Source: Gammaproteobacteria bacterium (GTDB lineage: Bacteria > Pseudomonadota > Gammaproteobacteria > DSM-26407). Taken from it: a DNA stretch of 5,659 bases. The position numbers and the translations under genes were made by a program. Below the pieces are notes generated by a model. That model was not told the origin of the DNA and made no database searches. It saw only the letters and a program-made list of their open reading frames with translations. This document shows, one piece after another, positions 1 through 5,659 of the stretch (position 1 is the first letter of the stretch; every line of letters starts with the position of its first letter). The stretch spans positions 1 through 5,659 of the forward strand of contig JAQVKR010000196.1 in the NCBI GenBank assembly GCA_028694565.1, in the 5' to 3' direction.

Positions 1-242
1 AGCCCGGGAATGACCGAGTTGATGCCGTCACCGTACATGATCTGGTAGCCCACCAGCAGGTACATGATGCTGGCGATGGCGAACAGCACGATGTTCTTGG
101 TCAGGATCTCGGCGGTGTTCTTGGACCGCACCAGGCCCGCCTCGAGCATGGCGAAGCCTGCCGCCATCCACATGACCAGGGCGCCGGACATCAAGAAGTA
201 GAAGGTGTCGAGCGCGTAACTGAGTTCTTTGATCGCTTCCAC
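1..242 (-). CDS. amt: Ammonium transporter, plant/cyanobacterial-like Amt type (N-terminal part, cut by left edge)
   Basis: This is the first 80 residues of an inner-membrane ammonium channel; the rest lies beyond the window. The start is GTG at 242-240, chosen because GGAGG (255-251) lies 8 nt upstream and the family signature follows at once. Residues 14-33 form the first membrane segment and read into GFAMLEAGLVRSKN (29-42). A second hydrophobic segment, IVLFAIASIMYLLVGY, is at 51-66. The LEAG form of the signature, a short N-terminus and no cleavable signal peptide are typical of AMT1/cyanobacterial-like Amts, unlike the E. coli AmtB-type paralogue at 1696-3018 (LFYAGMVRSKN, with a signal peptide). 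It lies 42 nt downstream of glnK in the same direction, the classic glnK-amt pairing in which unmodified PII plugs the channel. It is the last visible gene of the operon driven from about 1455. The pore histidines cannot be checked because that part is missing. Confidence 0.93.
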   Translation of the reverse strand, partial: MEAIKELSYALDTFYFLMSGALVMWMAAGFAMLEAGLVRSKNTAEILTKNIVLFAIASIMYLLVGYQIMYGDGINSVIPG

Positions 243-250
243 TGTAATTT

Positions 251-255
251 CCTCC
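251..255 (-). promoter_or_regulatory. Shine-Dalgarno site fixing the GTG start of the left-edge amt
   Basis: On the minus strand GGAGGAAAT ends 4 nt before a GTG codon, with an 8-nt gap from GGAGG to that codon. No in-frame ATG is closer to the N-terminal family boundary; the first internal ATG, at codon 18, is inside the first membrane helix. This supports the GTG start at 242. Confidence 0.75.
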
Positions 256-284
256 AAACGTCTGGGAGCTGCGTGGGGCGCCGG

Positions 285-1374
<1,090 letters not shown>

Positions 1375-1464
1375 GTGTGCACTCTCCTGAATCACTGGGT
1401 CGAATCCCGCGGGGCCTGCCGAGGGGGGCCGCCACCCCGAATCCAATTACTCGCCACCAGCCTA

Positions 1465-1481
1465 TTGCAGAAGCCGTGCCA
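1465..1481 (-). promoter_or_regulatory. Sigma54 (RpoN) -24/-12 promoter of the porin-glnK-amt operon
   Basis: The minus strand reads TGGCACGGCTTCTGCAA, a near-perfect match to the sigma54 consensus TGGCACG-N4-TTGCW. The -24 GG is at 1480-1479 and the -12 GC at 1468-1467, with exactly 10 bases between. Counting from the -12 base puts transcription start near 1455, giving a leader of about 81 nt before the porin ATG. Two NtrC-type palindromes and an IHF-like site sit upstream at suitable distances, which strongly supports the call. Confidence 0.88.
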
Positions 1482-1499
1482 CTGTTGAAATCCACTCAA

Positions 1500-1512
1500 T
1501 AAACAATTGCTT
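1500..1512 (-). promoter_or_regulatory. IHF-like bending site between promoter and NtrC sites (one mismatch)
   Basis: On the minus strand the segment matches WATCAA-N4-TTR with one mismatch (AAGCAA for WATCAA). It lies in the only AT-rich stretch of the region and is centred about 51 bp upstream of the predicted start, the same distance as the consensus IHF site in the other operon's control region (3498-3510). IHF commonly bends DNA to bring an NtrC-type activator to sigma54 polymerase. The position is more convincing than the motif. Confidence 0.45.
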
Positions 1513-1565
1513 ATATATGCTTTCCCGGCATCAAGCCGCGTCAATGCGGGGCTTCGTGCCGGGAT

Positions 1566-1584
1566 GCGCACCATCCTGGTGCGC
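1566..1584 (-). promoter_or_regulatory. NtrC-type enhancer site, nearer site of the porin operon
   Basis: This is a perfect 7-bp inverted repeat, GCGCACC-ATCCT-GGTGCGC, containing the core GCACC-N5-GGTGC of NtrC operators (E. coli consensus TGCACC-N5-GGTGCA). Its centre is about 120 bp upstream of the predicted sigma54 start, a usual enhancer distance. It is symmetric, so strand follows the gene it controls. Confidence 0.78.
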
Positions 1585-1609
1585 GCCGCTTCGGCGCAGC
1601 GGCGGCGAC

Positions 1610-1624
1610 GCACGGAAAACGTGC
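1610..1624 (-). promoter_or_regulatory. NtrC-type enhancer site, farther site of the porin operon
   Basis: The segment GCACG-GAAAA-CGTGC keeps the GCAC-N7-GTGC core of NtrC sites and has an A-rich centre. It is centred 42 bp from the nearer site, almost exactly four helical turns, so both would lie on the same face of the DNA and could support cooperative NtrC binding. It is weaker than the nearer site because the C/G next to the centre is replaced by G/C. Confidence 0.55.
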
Positions 1625-1645
1625 CGGCGCGGTTGCCGCGCAGGC

Positions 1646-1672
1646 AAAAAAAACGGGCGCCGAAGCGCCCGT
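1646..1672 (-). terminator. Intrinsic terminator of the glnK-amtB operon
   Basis: On the minus strand ACGGGCGC and GCGCCCGT pair as an 8-bp stem closed by a C(UUCG)G tetraloop and are followed by a run of eight T counting the last stem base. It begins 23 nt after the amtB stop codon. The opposite strand lacks a T-tract, so it works in one direction only. It insulates the second nitrogen operon from read-through, so the porin operon depends on its own promoter. Confidence 0.95.
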
Positions 1673-1695
1673 CGAGGGGGATTGGGGGCGGCTTC

Positions 1696-3018
1696 TCAGA
1701 GCACGTAGCCGCGCTCGTCGTGGGCCGCCAGATCGAGCCCCTGGGTCTCCGCCTCCTCGCTGACCCGCAGGCCGATGGTGAGATCCAGCACCTTGAGGAT
1801 GACGAAGCTCAGCACACCGGTGTAGGCCAGGGTGAAGAGCACCCCCAGCAGCTGCACCCAGACCTGCCCGCCGATGGTCATGCCCTCGGCCAGCCCCGCG
1901 CCGCCCAGGGCGGCGTCGGCGAACACCCCGGTGAGCAGGGCGCCGATGATGCCGCCAACCCCGTGCACCCCGAAGACATCGAGGGAGTCGTCATAGCCGA
2001 AGGCGCGCTTCAGGCGGGTGGCGGCGAAAAAGCAGCCCACGCCGGCGGCGGCGCCGATGGCGAGCGCCCCCATGGGCCCGGCGGTGCCGGAGGCCGGGGT
2101 GATGGCCACCAGCCCGGCCACCGCGCCGGAGGCGATGCCCAGCACGCTCGGCTTGCCGTGGCTCAGCCACTCGCTGAACATCCAGCCCAGCGCCGCGGCC
2201 GCCGTGGCCAGCTGGGTCACCGCCATGGCCATGCCGGCGGTCCCGTCGGCGGCCACCGCGCTGCCGGCGTTGAAGCCGAACCAGCCGACCCACAGCATGG
2301 AGGCGCCCACCACGGTGAGGGCCAGGTTGTGGGGCGGCATGGCGGTGGTGGGCCAGCCCTTGCGCCGCCCGAGCATGATGGCCGCCACCAGGCCCGCCAT
2401 GCCGGCGTTGATGTGCACCACCGTGCCGCCGGCGAAGTCGAGCACCCCCAGGTCCCACATGAACCCGCCGTCGCCGCTCCAGACCATGTGGGCGATGGGC
2501 GCGTAGACCAGGGTGAACCACAGGCCCGTGAACCAGAGCAGGGCGGAGAACTTCATGCGCTCGGCGAAGGCGCCCACGATGAGCGCCGGGGTGATGATGG
2601 CGAAGGTCATCTGGAAGGTCATGAACACCGTCTCCGGCACCGTGCCGGTGAGGCTGTCCACCGTCACCCCGCCCAGGAACGCCAGGTCGAGGCCGCCCAC
2701 GAAGGAGCGCAGGTTGGTCACCCCCGCCTCCATGCCGGCGGTGTCGAAGGCCAGGCTGTAGCCGTACAGCGCCCACAGCACCGACATCAGCGCGGTGATG
2801 GCGAAGCACTGCATCAGCACCGAGAGCACGTTCTTGCTGCGCACCATGCCGGCGTAGAACAGCGACAGCCCGGGAATGGTCATGAACAGCACCAGGGCCG
2901 TGGCGGTGAGCATCCAGGCGGTGTCGCCGGAATCGGGGCCGGCGGCGTCGGCCGCCAGGGCCAGGCCCGGCCCGGCCAGCAGGGCGGCGAATGCCGGGAA
3001 TCGGTTTGCGGTTTTCAT
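1696..3018 (-). CDS. amtB: Ammonium transporter AmtB
   Basis: This is a full-length 440-residue Amt/Rh channel that conducts ammonium through the inner membrane. A signal peptide (1-22, cleaved after ALA) precedes the first helix, as in E. coli AmtB. All expected pore residues are present when aligned by spacing to E. coli: F139 and F249 (the Phe gate), W180 and W246 (S1 site and pore lining), S253, D194 in the family signature DFAGGTVVHINA, and the twin histidines H202 and H352. The C-terminal tail (DLTIGLRVSEEAETQGLDLAAHDERGY, about 412-438) keeps the regulatory form that couples to GlnK, here split by its own small substitutions. The ATG at 3018 is chosen because the signal peptide starts there and GGGAG lies 10 nt upstream; the frame remains open to 3141, but that extension overlaps glnK and adds no domain. 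The gene follows glnK by 19 nt and ends at an intrinsic terminator. Confidence 0.97.
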   Translation of the reverse strand: MKTANRFPAFAALLAGPGLALAADAAGPDSGDTAWMLTATALVLFMTIPGLSLFYAGMVRSKNVLSVLMQCFAITALMSVLWALYGYSLAFDTAGMEAGVTNLRSFVGGLDLAFLGGVTVDSLTGTVPETVFMTFQMTFAIITPALIVGAFAERMKFSALLWFTGLWFTLVYAPIAHMVWSGDGGFMWDLGVLDFAGGTVVHINAGMAGLVAAIMLGRRKGWPTTAMPPHNLALTVVGASMLWVGWFGFNAGSAVAADGTAGMAMAVTQLATAAAALGWMFSEWLSHGKPSVLGIASGAVAGLVAITPASGTAGPMGALAIGAAAGVGCFFAATRLKRAFGYDDSLDVFGVHGVGGIIGALLTGVFADAALGGAGLAEGMTIGGQVWVQLLGVLFTLAYTGVLSFVILKVLDLTIGLRVSEEAETQGLDLAAHDERGYVL

Positions 3019-3037
3019 CGGATTGCTTCTCCCGGCC

Positions 3038-3506
<469 letters not shown>

Positions 3507-3550
3507 ATTACAAACATCCCGATGGGCCGGGACCCCGAAACCGGCCGCCA

Positions 3551-3571
3551 CTTGCACCAATATGGTGCAAG
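3551..3571 (-). promoter_or_regulatory. Perfect NtrC enhancer site of the glnK-amtB operon
   Basis: The core TGCACC-AATAT-GGTGCA matches the NtrC consensus exactly, and the symmetry extends by CT/AG to 8-bp arms. Its centre lies about 108 bp upstream of the predicted sigma54 start. I found no second GCAC-N7-GTGC site nearby, in contrast with the two at the porin operon. It is symmetric, so strand follows the target gene. Confidence 0.9.
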
Positions 3572-3742
3572 TCCTCCATGTCCACCGGCGCGCGATTCTC
3601 GTAAACTGGGGCGGAACGCCGTGTCCCGCCGCTCCCGGAGCCCCGAGGAATGCCCGGGGAGTGATGCGGTACACTGGTTTCCCATGCAGGCGCGACGGGC
3701 TCCCGCGGAGCGCGTCCGGCCGCCGGAATCCCGAAACCTGCC

Positions 3743-3747
3743 GAGGA
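3743..3747 (+). promoter_or_regulatory. Shine-Dalgarno site that favours the GTG start of ubiK
   Basis: GAGGA at 3743-3747 lies directly against an ATG (3748), too close to use it, but 9 nt before an in-frame GTG (3757), which is ideal. The GTG start also gives MLDPKRL, the usual N-terminus of the family (E. coli MIDPKK). Confidence 0.65.
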
Positions 3748-3756
3748 ATGCAACCG

Positions 3757-4029
3757 GTGCTCGATCCGAAACGACTCGATGAACTCTCCCGGCGCCTCGC
3801 CGACGCGGTACCCGGGGCACGGGAGATGCGCTCGGAGCTGGAGCGCAGCTTCCACGCCCTGCTCGCCGCCACCTTCGAGAAGCTGGATCTGGTCAGCCGC
3901 GAGGAGTTCGACGTCCAGGCCCAGGTGCTGGCGCGCACCCGGGCCCGGCTGGAGGAGCTGGAGCGGCAGGTGGCGCTGCTCGAGCGCCGCCTGCGCGAGG
4001 ATCCGGGAGCCGCCGACCCCGGCCACTGA
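3757..4029 (+). CDS. ubiK: Ubiquinone biosynthesis accessory factor UbiK (BMFP family)
   Basis: This is a small 90-residue protein of the YqiC/BMFP family. In E. coli and Salmonella UbiK binds UbiJ and helps the soluble Ubi complex make ubiquinone under aerobic conditions. Visible signatures are the N-terminal MLDPKRL, an amphipathic helix with F32 and F40, the family hallmark LDLVSREEFDVQAQVLARTR (43-62) and a C-terminal heptad-rich coiled coil (about 53-81) expected to trimerise, followed by a short flexible tail. The GTG start at 3757 is preferred over ATG 3748 (three residues longer) because of ribosome-binding-site spacing and family N-terminus. It is divergent from glnK-amtB and 56 nt upstream of comM. 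It shares the region with the nitrogen genes, probably by conserved gammaproteobacterial gene order rather than a shared job. Confidence 0.92.
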   Translation: MLDPKRLDELSRRLADAVPGAREMRSELERSFHALLAATFEKLDLVSREEFDVQAQVLARTRARLEELERQVALLERRLREDPGAADPGH

Positions 4030-4085
4030 CGGGCCACGGCCCCCGCGACGGCAGGAGCGCCGTCGCCCGACGGACAGGGAAGTCC

Positions 4086-5659
4086 ATGCCACAGGATCCC
4101 GACATCCCGCCCGCCGCGCAGGCGGGCGACGACCCGTCCGCCGCCCGCGGCGGCGGCAAGCCCGGGCTGGCCGTGGTGCTGAGCCGCGCCGCCGCGGGCC
4201 TGCACGCCCCGCTGGTGAGCGTGGAGGTGCACCTGGCCAACGGCCTGCCGGGGCTGTCCATCGTCGGGCTGCCGGAGGCGGCGGTGCGCGAGAGCAAGGA
4301 CCGGGTCCGCGCGGCGCTGCAGAACGCCGGCTTCCAGTTCCCGCCGCGGCGCATCACCATCAACCTCGCCCCGGCCGATCTCCCCAAGGAGGGCGGCCGC
4401 TTCGACCTGCCCATCGCCGTGGGAATCCTCGCCGCTTCCGGCCAGCTGCCCCGCGCGGCGCTGGCGGACGTGGAGTTCCTCGGTGAGCTGGCCCTGGGCG
4501 CGGCCCTGCGCGGCGTGCCCGCCCTGCTGCCGGCGGCCCTGGCCGCGGGCCGGGACGGCCACCGCCTGGTGGTGCCGCGGGAGAACGCCGACGAGGCGGC
4601 CCTGGCCGGCACCGCCGAGATCCTCCCCGCCGGGCACCTGCTGGGCGTCTGCGCCCACCTGCTGGGGCGGGAGCGGATCCCGGCCCACCACTACCGGCCC
4701 CGTCCCGCCGACCCGGCCGACGGCCTCGACCTGGCCGAGGTGCGCGGCCAGCACCGCGCCCGCCGGGCGCTGGAGATCGCCGCCGCGGGCGGCCACAGCC
4801 TGCTCCTCATCGGCCCCCCGGGCACCGGCAAGACCATGCTCGCCAGCCGCCTGCCGGGGCTGCTCCCGCCCATGTCCGCCGCGGAGGCGCTGGAGGCGGC
4901 GGCGGTGGCCTCCATCAGCGGCACGCCCTTCCAGCCCGGGCGCTGGGGCGTGCGCCCGTTCCGCGCCCCCCACCACACGGCCTCGGGGGTGGCGCTGGTG
5001 GGCGGCGGCGCCACCCCCCGGCCGGGAGAGATCTCCCTGGCCCATCACGGGGTGCTGTTCCTGGACGAGCTGCCGGAGTTCGATCGCCGGGTGCTGGAGG
5101 TCCTGCGCGAGCCGCTGGAATCGGGCCGCATCACCATCTCCCGCGCCGCCCGCCAGGCGGAGTTCCCCGCCCGGTTCCAGCTGGTGGCGGCCATGAACCC
5201 CTGTCCCTGCGGCTACCTGGGCGACCCCTCGGGGCGCTGCCGCTGCAGCGCCGAGCAGGTGCTCCGCTACCGCGCCCGCCTCTCCGGCCCGCTGCTCGAT
5301 CGCATCGACATGCACGTGGAGGTGCCGCCGCTGCCGGCGGAAGCGTTGACCGCGGCCGACCCGCGCGCCGAGACCAGCGCGGCGGTGCGCGAACGGGTCT
5401 GCGCCGCGCGCAAGCGCCAGCAGGCCCGCTCGGACCGCCCCAACGCCATCCTCGACGAGCGCGCCATCGACCGCCACTGCCGCCCCGACGCGGCCGGCCG
5501 CGCCCTGCTGGCCCAGGCCACGGCACGGCTCGGGCTCTCCGCCCGCGCCCACCGCCGCGTGCTCAAGCTCGCCCGCACCATCGCCGACCTGGACGGCGCT
5601 GAGGCCCTGTCGGTGACCCACCTCACCGAGGCCATCGGCTACCGGCAGATGGACCGGAC
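4086..5659 (+). CDS. comM: ComM/YifB-family AAA+ ATPase (branch-migration helicase), cut by right edge
   Basis: The frame is open from ATG 4086 to the window end, 524 residues, ending GYRQMDR; E. coli YifB continues about ten residues past this point, so only a short tail is missing. Domains in order are a Lon-protease-like ChlI domain (about 28-165), an Mg-chelatase-type AAA+ core with Walker A GPPGTGKT (243-250) and Walker B VLFLDELPE (323-331), a NPCPCG cysteine motif with C373, C375, C385 and C387 (possibly metal-binding), LLDRIDMH with R406, and the C-terminal Mg_chelatase_C domain (about 428-522) with SARAHRRVLKLART. ComM in Vibrio cholerae is a hexameric helicase that extends heteroduplex during natural transformation. 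The start has AGGGA 5 nt upstream. Compared with E. coli the protein carries a Pro/Ala/Gly/Asp-rich extension of about 26 residues before the conserved GLAVVLSRAA. Confidence 0.95.
   Translation, partial: MPQDPDIPPAAQAGDDPSAARGGGKPGLAVVLSRAAAGLHAPLVSVEVHLANGLPGLSIVGLPEAAVRESKDRVRAALQNAGFQFPPRRITINLAPADLPKEGGRFDLPIAVGILAASGQLPRAALADVEFLGELALGAALRGVPALLPAALAAGRDGHRLVVPRENADEAALAGTAEILPAGHLLGVCAHLLGRERIPAHHYRPRPADPADGLDLAEVRGQHRARRALEIAAAGGHSLLLIGPPGTGKTMLASRLPGLLPPMSAAEALEAAAVASISGTPFQPGRWGVRPFRAPHHTASGVALVGGGATPRPGEISLAHHGVLFLDELPEFDRRVLEVLREPLESGRITISRAARQAEFPARFQLVAAMNPCPCGYLGDPSGRCRCSAEQVLRYRARLSGPLLDRIDMHVEVPPLPAEALTAADPRAETSAAVRERVCAARKRQQARSDRPNAILDERAIDRHCRPDAAGRALLAQATARLGLSARAHRRVLKLARTIADLDGAEALSVTHLTEAIGYRQMDR

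Larger units (their letters stand above)
1375..1695. other. Intergenic control region between the two nitrogen operons
   Basis: This 321-bp gap has no credible gene. From right to left it holds the terminator of the glnK-amtB operon (1672-1646), two NtrC-type palindromes (1624-1610 and 1584-1566), an AT-rich stretch with an IHF-like site (about 1512-1495), a sigma54 promoter (1481-1465) and the roughly 81-nt leader of the porin mRNA (1455-1375). A short GCGCCG-CTT-CGGCGC hairpin at 1583-1597 overlaps the edge of the nearer NtrC site and may be chance in such GC-rich DNA. Confidence 0.8.

Noticed and set aside
1545..1560. Third NtrC site at the porin operon
   Set aside because: Only a GTGC half-site is present; the opposite half does not match at the required spacing.
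1583..1597. GCGCCG-CTT-CGGCGC hairpin as a terminator or regulatory RNA element
   Set aside because: Short, upstream of the predicted transcript start, with no T-run; likely chance in GC-rich DNA.
3670..3675. Sigma70 -10 box TACACT for ubiK
   Set aside because: No acceptable -35 hexamer at 16-18 bp and no extended -10 TG, so not called as a promoter.
3779..5196. Two plus-strand frames (3779-4486 and 4483-5196) overlapping comM
   Set aside because: They are Arg/Pro/Ala-rich out-of-frame readings; Walker A, Walker B and the cysteine motif are all in the frame starting at 4086.

Overview
The window reads as GC-rich chromosomal DNA from a gammaproteobacterium. The evidence is a ComM/YifB ATPase and a UbiK accessory factor beside glnK-amt genes (an arrangement I recall from Pseudomonas-type genomes), sigma54/NtrC-type promoters, and AmtB and GlnK proteins close to the E. 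coli types. The high GC and a very acidic outer-membrane protein would fit a Chromatiales/Ectothiorhodospiraceae-like organism, but that narrower guess is weak. No mobile element, CRISPR array, tRNA or rRNA was seen.

The left two thirds (1-3376) is on the minus strand and holds two consecutive nitrogen operons. The first to be transcribed is glnK (3376-3038) then amtB (3018-1696), closed by a textbook intrinsic terminator at 1672-1646. Next comes a TorF/Gcw_chp-family putative outer-membrane porin (1374-703), a second glnK (623-285), and a second ammonium transporter of a different subtype that runs off the left edge (242-<1). Each operon has its own upstream control region: a sigma54 -24/-12 promoter with perfect GG-N10-GC spacing, an AT-rich IHF-like site centred about 51 bp upstream of the predicted transcription start, and palindromic NtrC-type enhancer sites at about -108 (operon 1) or about -120 and -162 (operon 2).

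The right third (3757-5659) is on the plus strand and is divergent from the first operon. It carries ubiK (ubiquinone-biosynthesis accessory factor) and then comM/yifB (AAA+ branch-migration helicase), which is cut by the right edge a few residues before its expected end.

How the genes fit together: under nitrogen limitation NtrC~P with sigma54 would be expected to switch on both operons. The two Amt channels carry ammonium across the inner membrane, the PII proteins gate them when nitrogen is plentiful, and the TorF-type porin may let ammonium or another small solute through the outer membrane. The most unusual points are the porin-PII-Amt operon, the mosaic identity between the two glnK copies (a 205-bp tract of about 97% identity next to 160 bp of about 82%), and the duplicated but separately built sigma54/NtrC/IHF control regions.
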